Positions 1 to 12,762 are shown, numbered from the stretch's first letter. The stretch is DNA of 64,000 bases from Rotaria sp. Silwood1 (GCA_905250075.1 CAJNOP010000017.1:1433734-1497733); one strand, 5' to 3'. Made by a program: numbers and translations. Notes: generated by a model from the letters alone, not told the origin.

Positions 1-1047
1 TATTTGCTTTACTGAAATAAAACGATTCTTTCGACTTATGTATAATCATGAAAATTGGAAATAAGTTCGATCTAAATCTGACGTAGTTCGATTTTTTGCT
101 GACTTCCCATCTAATGAGAGAGACGATGGACTTCATTAAGCTCTTTAATGAATGTACAAATCGAATGAAATCAAATGATACCTTGAAATCAGTGATAGCC
201 AAGCGAAAATACGTATCTGAGTTGTTGCGATCAGCGGTAGCAAAGAGACGTTTGACCAAATTGATAGTCTTCGGTTTGACGTTGAACGATGAGTCCGATA
301 ATGATGCAAGGAACTGTTCTTCTGTTTTACCACTGCTGGGAAACTTCACTTGTGATTCCTCTAAAATATTAAGACAATCTGAAGAATTGTTCAGACTTTT
401 CACAGACATAGAAAGAGCCTTAAAATTTGACTTTTAGTAAGTTTTTGAGTTTGCAACGTACTTAATGATGTTTTAAAATAATGTTTAATATGAGACTGAA
501 ACTTAATGAGAACTCATGCACATTCTGAATGATTTTTCTCGACAAGAATTTCGATAATAGATGGGCTTCATCTAAAACAATTCAATGACTAAACCCTTTA
601 TAGTTTCTTTTGTAGAGCTGCGTGCATATAAGAGCACAAAAGAGTCAATTATCTGAGGCTTAATTTCAACAATAAAAGGCTAGAAAAAATACTCATATAG
701 TTACATTACATTCTGTCTCCATTGCTGATACAAATAGAGATGCATTTCGTCTCATTAACATTAGTCATTTTGATCAAGCCACCAACATCAGTGCATATCT
801 TTAGCAACAGAACTCTGAGAAAATTTTTGATAATTGCTCCTTTCAAATAATGTTTGCGATCACATATATCAGAAAATATCGATACACTAACCAAGCATGT
901 CACGAATTTTCTCTTCATATATGCCAGTCGCCGTCATCAGAGTTTCCAATTGAGATTTGCTCAATTGGACACGGCTTCTGATTTCATTTATTGTGCTAAT
1001 CGTAGAGGCCATCTCGTGCAACGCTGAGAAGAATATATCAATTTCTG
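1..1047 (-). CDS. Partial unrecognised gene, putative 3' exons, runs off the left edge
   Basis: The minus strand is open from about 432 to the window edge. A second open segment, 892-1047, sits between an acceptor (TTCCAG) and a donor (GTTAGT) and encodes about 52 helix-rich residues with heptad-like hydrophobics (for example STINEIRSRVQLSKSQLETL). Joining 1047-892 to 378-1 through the AATTCTTCAG acceptor keeps frame and gives at least 178 residues with no stop. I recognise no domain. The plus strand is also open over 114-437 (107 residues), so the strand is not certain. I prefer minus because it has more RNY codons and because of the neighbouring exon. Upstream exons beyond 1047 were not found. 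Confidence 0.33.
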
Positions 1048-2723
1048 CTGGAAGAAATGACAGAAAGTCAATCAGTTGAGGTCCTCAAACAAAAAGCATA
1101 CTAGTATGCTCCCTACTCGTTTGATTTTGTACTGATTGCATGTGTACTTTGAGCAGAAAAAAAACAAGAGTAGAATCATATGAAGTGAATCAACATAGGT
1201 AATTGCTTATGTGTTGTTATACTCAAGGACGAAAAGGAACCAACAACTGCCGTTGAAATACAAAAACCACACTTCAATGTAAACTATTGAAATCATGAAT
1301 ACTAACACAGAAGCAATTATATAAACTACCATTAAGTGATGTGTTGGGTTATACAATTCAAAAACAAAACACATACGAGTCTTCAATCACTAAACTCGAG
1401 GTTCGGAAGAGGGTGTGAACGGTGACTGATGATATTTCAAATGTGATTACCATCATCATTGGATTTGCTAATTACATTACTCCATGTAGAAGAATGGTTT
1501 CATTGAACGATGATAGAAGATAGCCAGTTTCAAATCCTTTTGCAGAAAATAGAAGAAGAATAATGAAAATGATTCTAAACTCTTGTATCTTCCGTTTCAC
1601 CACGAAGCAATTGTGAAGGAAAAAAATCTATCCAATGACTAGTCCATTCCAAGGATATGAGAATATCTTTTCTACTGATCGTTATACAAAATGAATGAAA
1701 TATTTTCTATCGTGTCTAGCACAGATGGAACTCTTACACGGCAGTTATTACCATCAGGGTGTGCGCAGCGTTAGTATTATTCAGACAATGCATATGCTCT
1801 AACATTGTCTTTTTTGCTGAATTTCGGTAGAAGAGGAAAGTGTCCTAGCTTTGTTATTTTTTATTACTATGTCATGCTTTCTCTATCCCCTACAGTTTGA
1901 AGACCTTTTTATCCCTTAGTGAAGAGTAGTTTCAAATTTAATACACTGAATTTCTAAGTTTGAATTATCTCAGCAATAGACACTATCGTATCGAATGCAA
2001 TAGTGACAACTGATGTGATTGTCAAGAATAAAGCATAAATTAAGTGTGTCAAAAAAGAAAGATGTTATTGATTATAAGACTTTCTCTTTTCTTGCTCTTG
2101 CAAAAGTGGAGTCGAACCGAACCGAACCAGAACTGAACTTGAGCCAGTAAAGTTTGGTTCGATTCGCTTCTTTGAGTCAGTATACCGTTCCGACTCGATT
2201 CCGTTGTGTATTTCAAATTTGAGTAGTTGTTTATGGAAGGATGTTCACAACTATGTTGTCGAATGAATTTGTAAGTGTCAGTATATGGCTATAGCTACAG
2301 ACCTTCTCCTCATTCACAATCCATAATTAACTATTGATTAAAAATACGTATGTAAATGACATTATTGAATCGCGGAAACTTCTTCAGTGGTAGTAAGAGA
2401 CAAGTGTTCGTCTGAACATATTAACATTCGTAACTTTCATTTGAACAAGAAATCCTTCATTATAAGACTTGTTATCGAGTGACGAAATAGCCATAAATAT
2501 ATCTTGCTAAGTCTTTTTAGTTTTACATTTTATTATTTTTTCTCGAAAACACTTAACCAACTCTACACATACAATGAAACAAAACATGCATCTTCATATA
2601 TGAATAAAGACGGCTAAAGGCCAGAAGAGACAAAAAAAAGAAGAAAGAGATGAAGAACAAGAAGAGTTATATGTATCAAATAATATCGTCTAGTGTTTAT
2701 AACACAGATAACAACGAATCTGT
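1048..2723. other. Intergenic, no supported gene
   Basis: There is no open frame above background on either strand. At 2112-2200 there is a short stretch rich in GAACC/GGTTC words (gaaccgaaccgaaccag, then ggttcgattcg and gactcgattccg), which has partial inverted symmetry and may be a repeat fragment. The final 200 bp lie just beyond the GPCR stop and include a purine-rich run at 2625-2665, probably its 3' untranslated region. Confidence 0.4.
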
Positions 2724-3812
2724 TCAGTTTGAGATAGTAGAATTTCTGTTTGTTTGAATATAAACTGCTGACAAACGTGTACATTCAAGCGTCACTGACG
2801 ATACCACTGGTTTCTGTTCTTGCTGTTCTACAGACGAGCCAATCAGCGTTATCGTTGGTTGGGTTCGTTGTCTTCTGCAAGGTCGATGTTCATCGAGAAA
2901 TTGCCGTAATTCCCGACGAAATTTAGCCGATGACCATGAATAAATAAGGAAAGTTGCACTGTCGTGCAAATACCATAAAAATCGCACTAAGCACATACTC
3001 AGTTCTTCCCATGTCTGTTTTTCCCTACTATTGATATCATGATAAGTAATAGTTCGGTATAGTTTTTGAATGGCAAAAGGAAGAGTCAATGTAATTGTGA
3101 AAATCGTTTGCACAAGTGCCATACGTTGGAAATCTCGAATGCGGTGGCGTTTGAACGGTGATATTGGATGCTTTTCATAGATATAACGACGATGACGAAT
3201 ATTGTAAATAGTAAGAAAACTAAATGTACTCATCAACAAAGGATAGACTAAACCGTGTGTAATCAGGAAAGCCACATCAAGAACATATCGATAGGCGGTG
3301 TCTCGTCTAGCCCAACAATCGTTTTTCTTGTTTGAATCAACGACGAATAGTGCTAAGACATGCGAGTAAAATATACTGGCGACAATTGGAACGAATGGAA
3401 TCAAACGTCGTGCAATATTAACATTTGCCCATCGACGGTATTTGACTTGATAGCACGATGAAACGAAACGATCAAAAGAAGCAAGTGTGATCAAACCCGC
3501 TGAAGTAAGATATGCTGAATAGAGAATCCAAAGACGCACTCGACACCACCACAGATAGGGCAAATAGACATCAAAACCGCTTTCCAATACACGAAATACT
3601 TGACCAACAAGAACCTCAACAATCGCGATGCACGAAGCAGCCAAACAATAGTTGCAACACGAGTTGGAAATCAGGTTCGGCCGAGTAAAAAGAATCAAGT
3701 TGAGAATATGACCAACTACACCAAGAATGATCAGAGGAGGAAAGCTAATTCGATAGATATAAACAGTGATCCACTCGACTATATAAACCATCTTGTTCGA
3801 TGTGTCGTCCAT
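2724..3812 (-). CDS. Rhodopsin-like (class A) orphan G-protein-coupled receptor
   Basis: This intact single-exon gene encodes 362 residues, starting at an ATG on 3810-3812. Seven hydrophobic segments are visible, beginning near residues 20-45 (IILGVVGHILNLILF, the TM1 GxxxN region) and ending with a TM7 around residues 285-305 (SATFLIYSWSSAKFRREL). The end of TM3 reads ASFDRFVSSCYQVKYRRW, so the DRY motif is DRF, as in many peptide-type invertebrate receptors. Cysteines near the TM3 start (WWCRVRL) and in the second extracellular loop (NDCWARR) could form the canonical disulfide. TM7 lacks a clear NPxxY. The C-terminal tail is about 60 residues, Ser/Thr/Gln-rich and cytoplasmic. The ligand cannot be told from sequence. 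Intronless orphan receptors of this type are numerous in rotifers, and an FMRFamide-receptor-like relative is possible. Confidence 0.83.
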   Translation of the reverse strand: MDDTSNKMVYIVEWITVYIYRISFPPLIILGVVGHILNLILFTRPNLISNSCCNYCLAASCIAIVEVLVGQVFRVLESGFDVYLPYLWWCRVRLWILYSAYLTSAGLITLASFDRFVSSCYQVKYRRWANVNIARRLIPFVPIVASIFYSHVLALFVVDSNKKNDCWARRDTAYRYVLDVAFLITHGLVYPLLMSTFSFLTIYNIRHRRYIYEKHPISPFKRHRIRDFQRMALVQTIFTITLTLPFAIQKLYRTITYHDINSREKQTWEELSMCLVRFLWYLHDSATFLIYSWSSAKFRRELRQFLDEHRPCRRQRTQPTITLIGSSVEQQEQKPVVSSVTLECTRLSAVYIQTNRNSTISN

Positions 3813-6800
3813 TTAGAAAAATGAAATTATTTTCTTGGTTTTCTATTTATGACCATCTGTCGCGTCTGTCAAATAAGACACATTTATTACATAGTTCTTA
3901 CTGGTCGCTTTGCCATTAGCAAATAATTCAATAGTTATGATAGATAAATTCATATTTCTGTTAGCTGTTCTGACATTTTATTGTAGACGTGGCAATATTT
4001 ATATAGCAAATACTGATTTGGTTATAGCATTCGATTGTTCATTTAATAATGCATACCTGCCCATCAAGTGGGACGATATGTGGTATTTAAATGAGAATTT
4101 GCACGATAGAGTAATCAGAATCGCTCATTTGAAGATCACAAAGGGTATATTGGGAAGGAAGATATGAATCATACAAACTAAAATACTTAAAAGGTATTAA
4201 AATTAGTGGTGCTGACACAACAAAACTGTAAAGAAGGCTCCAGGAAATTTTCTTTCCCGATCTATTGATAGTCTAAATCGAGCTCTGTCACTCTACAATA
4301 CTACCTTATTATTTAAATTATGTTGTAATATTGAGTATATATCAACAATAATTATGGCTTAACGAAAAATATATATACGAACAAGTTTACAACTGTTTTT
4401 ATCAACAAATTTTCATAGTTATTATCTTGATCGCTACAGGAAACTGTATCCGTTGAATTTATTTATGAAAAGATTTCTATGTTCTTTTTTTAACGAATTC
4501 ATAAAATTATTCGAAACAGGATGCAATATTTCAAAATTATCTTAATTAACAAGGTCTTTTTTTGATCAAGCTAAATAACCAAAAAGGAACTAGTGATTGA
4601 TCCGAAGGATTAATTTTCATTTCAAAATTAACAGTTTTGTAGACATGACTTGACTTTAATCTCGAAAATGCTTACTTGAGACATACATATTAAACGTTAT
4701 TGCAATGACACCAGATTTCATAGTGAGTAAAGACCACAGAAAAACATAGAAGTATTCAAAAGTATGAATAAATAAGCAATGTTCAAGTTTAAAAACAGAT
4801 ATATCGGAAGTTTCTAAATTTCAGCAAATTATTCAACAGATGCCAAGAGAGCAGGTTTAGAAGGACACTATTAGATACACATGCCACACATCATGCACAA
4901 TGAAGAACAAATATTTGTCTTGAGAGGACAAATATCTTTTGGAGCGTCATGCCAGCACAGTGACATTAGTTTACACAGAAATATCTCAGCAGAAACTAAC
5001 GTTCGAGATCCTGTTTCCTTGTCCAAGCTGAGTTGATATTGACACCGTCGCTTAGGCTCGTTGCGTTCGGTTAATCATTTTCGTTGATTACAGTTCACTT
5101 TCGCCAAAGAATAAAGGAGTCTTGATCTCTATGACATTGTCACAATTACATTCGACAAGAGTTAGGTTTATCGTCGACGCATTTTTCCATAAAAGTCTGG
5201 TAAAATGTTTATCAATCGAATTCTGATTGCATTGAAATGCTTCATCCAATACTGAAAACCACCGATCTTCATCTTGTTTCTATAATAGGAGTTACTCAAA
5301 TAAAAGAAACTAACGTTTTTCACTACAAATAAGAAATCATCGTTGGAGGGATTTCATACTGTCTTTTCTCGAAAAATAACCAACACTTTCTCATACACAT
5401 GCACGTTTTATGTATTAAACTATAAGCGGTATTACTAGACCGTGTGAAGATCTATCAATTGTTGTAGAATTCAGATTGAAACGATCGTTTTTCATGGATC
5501 AGAAGACAACTTTTGATGCAACCGGTTTTCTTTTGTCTCATTTGAACGTATTGCACCAATAATTCATTCAGATTAAGTCGAAGCTAACCTTAGCAATGTT
5601 TTTCACATAGAGAGTTGCTCTAATGATCAGTTCATAATCTATTTTTCCAATGTTTCGAGAGACGTCGATTAGTGACAGGCAGTTAATAAATTCAAAGAAT
5701 GATGACACATGTGTTGACGAGTCATTGCAACAGAAGGGACATAGGATCGAAGATCGAATGCGAAGAAAAACGAATGATTTTGCTTCAGCCTGTTTTTTGA
5801 GAGTATCAACGAGTAAATTTTACTTGTTCCTTTAATCATAACTCATCTTTGAACTGGTACACACTTCAACACATTGCATCCTTGAGAATCGACCTAACAC
5901 TAAGTCTAGAAAGATTAATTTTAAACAGAAATCAGAAGTTCTAACTGGACGAAATGTTTTCCAATACGTTGCACTGAATCGATTGTGAAAAAATCAATAA
6001 CCATTCGAATCATCAAGGATGCTTTTAAAAGCTTACTATTGAATGAGAGTCTATCTGAACGACCTGAAATCAGCAAGAAACAAAGTTAAGGCATCTTCAT
6101 ATATGAACATTCCAATGCTCGAACCTTATTTTTTTCCGATGATCAATGAATATTTTCTAATCTTGCCCAACATGAAGAATTCAGAATTGATTCGAACAAA
6201 TTCCATAATTACTTACAGCATAATTATGAGACATGCATCGATAAAAATGTAGAACTCAATTTAGCAAGCGACACTTGGCTTGAAAAATTGAATTATGAGT
6301 ACCATGTAAAATCCGTCTAACCGAATGAAATAGCTCATGAACTTTCTCGATCCATTCGTTGTTCTTCAGCGTTTCATTTATCGCCATTGTCCTATTAGAC
6401 GAGGCACATTTGATTTCTCGATCGATTTTGATCTTATCCAAGCAAACAGATAGCTTTATGAATGAGTGTGGGCGTAGATATGGACGAAAACTGCTATATG
6501 GTTGTGGCTACACATTTACTCTTCATTAATAGCCATCTCGCAGTTGAAGTATTCGCAAAGAATAGTGAACAAATTGTACTTAAAAAAACAGTTTTCTATG
6601 TTGTTTCTGCATCAATTATAAGAGAGCAAAACTCGAGTAAAGTATGGAGTTGAGAAGATATCCTAGAAGATGATAAACTTCACATGAGTGGATTCATCTA
6701 TCGTTTCGAAACGTTTTCCTTGCTTATCAGAAAAATGAGCACGTGACACGTGAGCATGATGGTGACAAATTTTTTTCTCGTTCTTTCAACTGACATAAGA

Positions 6801-6833
6801 GTTTATAAAGCACAGAATTGCGAAAAAGATTAT
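3813..6833. other. Intergenic, no supported gene
   Basis: Only short open frames occur here (for example 3910-4167 and 6043-6252). None has a recognisable domain, codon pattern or splice-compatible neighbour. The first 150 bp presumably carry the promoter of the minus-strand GPCR. Confidence 0.4.
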
Positions 6834-6906
6834 GGACACAGTAAGGAATCGAACCTTGATCTCCCATGTGCGAAACGGGGATACTACCATTGTACTATCC
6901 GTGTCC
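6834..6906 (-). tRNA. tRNA-like sequence, anticodon CGC (Ala-type), possibly a tRNA pseudogene
   Basis: On the minus strand a 73-nt cloverleaf can be drawn. A perfect B box (GGTTCGATTCC) lies in the T arm and an A-box-like TAGTACAATGG in the D arm. The anticodon stem CCCGT/ATGGG closes a 7-nt loop TTCGCAC, giving anticodon CGC with the conserved T33. The acceptor ends pair as GGACACG/TGTGTCC (last pair G-T). The acceptor, D and T arms cannot all be satisfied at normal spacing: there is one extra base between acceptor and D stem, and a C-A mismatch at the base of the T stem. It is either an active but aberrant tRNA or a tRNA-derived pseudogene or SINE head. CCA is not encoded, as expected in eukaryotes. 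Confidence 0.5.
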
Positions 6907-7700
6907 AGAAGCAATGCTTCTCATCTATGATATGTCTATTGTCAATGTGCTTGCACAGATGAAACAAGTCAAGAAAATGCATTTTTGTTGATCAATGTTT
7001 TAATTTGTAATATTTCATCATCACTTCTTTCCTTTGACACATAGCAATTAGAAGTAAATTTCTCTTTTGCATTCTTACTGTACAACATTCTTGTTTCTTC
7101 TCAATATTCCTATTATCCTTAATCTGGTCCACGGTTATGAAATATGGATCCCATGAGGAAATCCGATTGATGGATGGTCAGTGTAATTTCGATTATTGGC
7201 ATAGTTGAATGAAATATGATATTCAATTCATTCAATCATGACTGAATTTTACAAGAAACAAGAATTGGACATACACATGCAAAAGAAAAAACAACAGAAA
7301 ACATCCATCATTCCCGTTCTTCTTCATTCTCATGAAGCCGTACTTCACGGCAAAAAAAAAGTGCATGCCATCTGCCACAACTGATGGACTACTCAAATCA
7401 GTCTTCGTCCATACAACAGCAACATCATCATCATCAAAACCGTACATCGAAGACATCTATTGACCATCCAAAAGCACCATTATCATCGTCATTATACAAC
7501 TAAACGTCTTTAACACGACGAAAATCACTCAACGAGCATGGTTCTGAATATTAGCCACAAAGACACACGAAGAATTCACATTCTCATGAAACAATACTGT
7601 TAATATTTTCACCTATATTTACACCATCATCGGCAGTACATCGTCTTCAACAATCTACCATATTCTCGCATCAAAACCGAAATTAACACAATCTGAGTTC
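6907..7700. other. Intergenic, no supported gene
   Basis: Stretches of CAT/ATC-rich simple sequence (around 7395-7490) produce spurious frames on both strands. No gene is supported. Confidence 0.4.
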
Positions 7701-8700
7701 GAATACCATTGACTATGAATGTTGCAAGCTATCTATGACAAACAGTTCAATAAAAGTCGTCCTTATCAATTGGTGACTTTTCCACCTAATACCTGCTGGT
7801 GTAGATCGATATAGATTCTGGGTAATACAAAAGAGGAGCTTCTCGACGCCTTGAAATTGTTAATAACCAGAAGGACTTGTTGCTCTAATTGCTGAGTAAT
7901 CGGATATACATATCCTGAATGCAAAGTAGAACCACGTTGTCAAAAATGTTTTCATATATGGCCAGATTATAACCACCAATATCAGAAACCAGTACTATTT
8001 GCATAATCTACAGACTTACATTCTTCACTAAGTATGGAACATTCAATGGTGAATAACTATGGTCAAATATTAAAACATCATGTTAATAAGGCAATTAAGA
8101 ATGGATTGATTTGTCAGATTGATTTCAATGAGAAATTCAAGACAGTCCATCAAGAAATGGCGAAATCTTCCATAACTGACCATACAAATAGACGTTTTCA
8201 GTATGACATATCAACAAGAACCGTCACATATTACACAAAACATTCTTGAAGAAAAACAACTAAGTGAGCTTGTAAGTTGAATTAATGGCGTTATCGATAT
8301 TACAAGATGAATAGAAGTCAAAACTGACAACCAAATTTTACGCATTGATATGCTAGATAATAGACTGGTGATTAATAAGCAAGTATAATTGTATTAGCAA
8401 ATATTATGAAACAGATGATTAATGCTATGCTAAATAGGTAAAACAGACAACAACTACACAACTTAGCTTAGCAACTAGAAAATTTTAAAGATGATGTGAT
8501 AAAAAATTTAATACAATCACATCCGATCAACAACAAATGTGATTATTGCCATCTCTACAGCGAAACAACAACAAAAAGCAAACCAAATCCTCAATAGCGA
8601 ATGGTAATAGAAATAACGATCGGATAGAACAAGAACAATTGATGAACGGTACGGATGACTATGTACTATGATCATCCTCCTTGAACGTTCCTGTAGCCTC
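7700..8700 (+). mobile_element. Decayed retrotransposon ORF1-like (zinc-knuckle) relic
   Basis: In one plus-strand frame around 7905-7985 the sequence reads PECKVEPRCQKCFHIWPDYN. This resembles the Cys/His knuckle in ORF1 of some non-LTR retrotransposons, where the order is C..EP.C..C...H. The flanks contain stop codons and frame changes. A further 71-codon open stretch at 8034-8249 has no recognised domain. No reverse transcriptase or endonuclease was seen. The reading rests on one short motif, so confidence is low and the boundaries are approximate. Confidence 0.27.
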
Positions 8701-10424
8701 CTGCTTTCACTTCCCTTGTGCCTACAGTACGAAATAGCAACAGCAACGTTTATTTTTCTTTTTTCATCATGATTGAATAGAGCAATACGGACTACATAAG
8801 AAAAAAAACAATATCATGTATATTTAAAACGAATTTTGCGAATTCCAAGAAAGCACTATGAATGAATATAATGATCATATACACATAAGTCTGATAGTTG
8901 TAAAATTAGTCTTTAATATGCGCAATATTCTTTTTTTAATGTAACTCGTCGTTCTCTATTCAAGCATGGCGGAAAAAAAGAAAAATGAATGCTGCTGCTG
9001 CAATTCTATAGTGGTGGTAACATGACAGACTAAATAGCTTGAAATTCGAATATGTCGATTTGTGTACACTATACGCTCTTCATATTTTGTTTTAGTTAGT
9101 TTGGCAGTAAGATCCTTAATTTGATGTAAATATGATCGATCATTTTACCTTTTAGTACACGACCTTCTATTCTAAGCTTTTCTACCTACAGTTCGATTTT
9201 GCCTGTGATACAAATATATGTTGAATCAATTAAATCAAGATGAATTCAACAGCAGTAAGAACTTTTTTAGTTTTGTAACCTTTTTACTTATTGAAATTCA
9301 ATTTTATTCTATTCTTACGATTCTGCACTTTTTCTGATTTCAAACTGAACTTTAAGGAAAGATGACACTCGATTATTTCCAAATATGATGATTTAGAGGG
9401 TCTAAAAAAAGAGACTCTTTCTTGAAAAACAAACGAAGGAGAGGGTCTTCTTGAAATTAAAACATATCGTTTATAAAAATAATCATAACTCAATCACGAT
9501 TCTACTCATGTTTAACATAGTGTCGACTAAGGGATAATTACCTGATTGCATGTACACTTGTATATATAGATGTCTTTTTTTTGGAAGGGAAATCTAAGAG
9601 GTATTCAGATTTATTCATATATTCATACATGTACATACTTTGTCCAACTTTCTATATTCGAAAACTACAAAATAAAACTCAAAATGACCCAAAATCTATA
9701 AAGCAACATTCATGAATGTCACTATCAATCAACATGTTATAGTTAGAACAGCTCCTTAAAGATAAAATATTTTTTATCGTATATCTTTGCATGTTCCTAG
9801 ATTTTCACTAGTTGAATTGTATGCATTTCTACAGAGCACAAACATATTGCATAGATCTGGATTGATTAAAGTATATTAATCTAAATTATGCTTCAAGCAA
9901 TCTAGATCTATGAAATATGATTATTTTTTCGAGAAAAATACTTAGTTCAAAAACCGAATACGTAAAACCACATTAAACTTCTTGAATCGAAACGAAATCA
10001 TAAACAGCGCACGTTTTTACGTCTTCGTAACACGTCAAAAACTAGGAATGAAAATATGTTCATTAGAAAGATTTAACGCATTTTAAACGCTAACAAAGAT
10101 GTACTTTTTATCACTTTATTTTCATTTAAATTTCGATGTAGTATTACGAGTTTCTTTTTATCATTTGTCGGACTGAAAATCGTTGTATTCACAAACACCA
10201 ATAGAGCGTTTTATATCTACTAAAAGGTCATGTAAACTGCATTCAGGTGCAAGATATTTTTTTCTTCAGATAGTGATGGATGAAATGATGTTTCCTGGTG
10301 AGTTGAATATCTACCTGTAAAATTAATCTCATCAACTTTCGTTTTGTCCATTGGCACTACCATATTTGATGTGTTTTCGAACCCGGCTTGCAAACATATA
10401 TGTAAAAAAAACACTTTGTTATAG
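8701..10424. other. Intergenic, no supported gene
   Basis: This AT-rich non-coding sequence contains only short frames such as 9284-9493 and 10220-10414, which lack family similarity. Around 9840-9915 there is a weak inverted repeat (catagatctggattgatt against aatctagatctatg). Confidence 0.4.
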
Positions 10425-11450
10425 TACTAGAGAGCTCTCTCTCTTAGTAATATAGGCATCCATCCGTTGCATCAATTGCCATTTTTAAATGTGCCGATGA
10501 TATGCTTTACATGTTCTGGATAACTACATTGAAGAGAGGAACGTAAAAAAAAACATCTTTTTATAGTAACTTATTAAATGATCTTTTTTCGTGATTGAAA
10601 CATGTTTAATCTCAACTATGTCAGCAACGATCAATTGGGCAACAAATAATTGTTGACTATAACTATCTCCGAAAACCGCATTGGATAAACGAAATTGAAA
10701 ACATTTTTTTTTTATAAAGAAAGGGCTCCCTTCATGATATAAGCATCGATATATTACGCTAGTCGACTCAATCGATGTTTTCACACTCATTGATAAAATA
10801 CTTTATATGTCCTTAATGACCTCATAGAAATAAAGAAACGTAAAAACAATATTTAAATAATGATAGAGAAAGTTGTGTTTCATCAAATACAAGTACGCAT
10901 CTATTATTTTTGTTGACTCAATCGATGTTTCCGTACTCATCGATACAATATTTAATTTGTCCTCAATGATCTCGTGAAATAGAGGAACGTCATATAAATG
11001 TTCTTCTTATTGTGGTAGAGATAATTCTCTCTTGGTAATATAAGTACCCATGAGTCATATTTGTTTATTCTATCACGCTTTTACACTCACCGATTCTAGA
11101 TCTCATCTGCACTTTATGACCTCATAGAATTGAAGAGCGTACAAACCATCGTTTATAGTGATGAAGTTCTTTTCCTCAGTAATGTAAATAAGTATCCATT
11201 ATATTTGTTGACTCAGTCGACGTCTTCACAATCATCTCGAGTATGTTTTATTTTTTTTTGTTGATTGCATTGAAAAGACGAATGTAAAAAACATTATTTT
11301 CTTTTTATAGTAACTGAGTAAATGGTTTTTTTTTTCGTGATTGATCCATGCATAGTCACATCAATCTCATTAACTACGGATTGTACAACAAATAATTGCA
11401 GAATATAACTACATCCGATACTCACGTTGCATCGACGAAGGTAAAGTTTT
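10425..11450. repeat. Diverged tandem array, unit about 145-150 bp, with a longer-range repeat of about 745 bp
   Basis: A landmark related to GTTGACTCAATCGATGTTTT recurs at about 10762, 10912, 11062 (weak) and 11207, a spacing of 145-150 bp. Between landmarks the same order of words returns: CACTCAT.GAT, ..AATGACCTCATAGAA, TTGAAGA.CGTAAAAAC, TATAGT..., CTTAGTAATATAAGTA.CCAT. A larger repeat links 10561-10690 with 11304-11430. Both hold TTATAGTAAC, then TTTTTTCGTGATTGA, then CAACAAATAATTG, at an offset near 745 bp, about five units. Units are perhaps 60-75% identical by eye. There is no long open frame through the array. Confidence 0.75.
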
Positions 11451-12762
11451 TTTTCCTAGTATTAAGGAAGTGTACTGTGTTCGTAATTTAAGCGTGCATA
11501 TTTCAAATATATAATATTTTTTTTACACTCAGTTTAATTATTCTGACCAAGACCAGTCCAATATCCGTGAAAAAAAGGCAACTTTTGACATTCATGAACA
11601 TTGTACGTTCCACTGAAGTGTCTAGCCTACAAATTAAGCTCAAAGCAATAGTATAATTTTCTAGATTTTGAGAAGTTTATCGAACGATATGTAATTCAAA
11701 GTGGATAACTACTTTCATAACTCCATGGTGATGGTGTTTTTTTGTCATAGGTGTCCTCATATCGAACATACAAGTGAATCATGTCATCTAAAAAGATAGG
11801 AAAAGAACAACATTGTGTTTTACTTATATATGCTATTTGATAGAGAAAAGAAAGAGCTTTTTATTGGATATATAAGGCAAATTAGAGAAGATGGACATAC
11901 TTTCAGTGTAAACATTGCATATCAGAATGCTGTATATGTATAATATCATGTTTTGACCGAGCTGCGCGCAGCTAGAATGAAGTCTAATGGTATGATTCGA
12001 ATGGTACAAGACTCTTTACAACTGCATTAATCAATGAAGAAAGAATAAATTCAGTTTCAAGAGAACACTAATTTTACAAATTAACAACTCCCTTTTTTTA
12101 TTTTTTATTTAGTTTTTAAAATATTAAACATTATTAATTTCAAGTACATATTAAAAAAATTTTCATAGTATTTTCAAGCTTCATTTCAAGAGTGAAATGT
12201 CATGAATGATATTGTTGTCTTAATATTTTAAAATTATTTTCATAAATTAAATCACCATTGTATTTTTATTTTTCTTAATTTTTGTTCCTTACATAAATAC
12301 AAATTAAGAAAATATTTATCTCTATTTTTCACTAGTATGAAGTTCTGTCGTTCGAACAAAAACTATTTGTTATTATATCAGTTTGTATGTTGAATAAAAT
12401 CGAGGAAATACTCAACAATATTGGTGATACATTTCATCCCAATAAAATTTGCGTTACATTTAACATAATCAATAGATTAGTTAAACAAAGAAAGAATTTT
12501 CTTTGTTATTGTTCATCTTCATAGAAATTAATTAATAGTATAGAAATCAAAAGCAAACATTGGATAGTTTCAGAACTTTTTATAATTAAATTATTAAATG
12601 ATAGTATTAAGAGAATAATTGTATCATATCGATGTAATAATCATCTTCATTACATGTGTTTATAGATGACTTCACAATAATAACTTTTCTTATCTATGTT
12701 GTCTTTATAGTACTACTCCAAATTTTATTTAATAACATAACACTGTCGAAAGAATTCTTAAC
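11451..12762. other. Intergenic, very AT-rich upstream region of the F-box gene
   Basis: From about 12070 the sequence becomes markedly richer in A and T, with many TTTTATT and AAATTA words. This composition continues into the F-box gene and for several hundred bases after it. No gene is supported. Confidence 0.4.
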
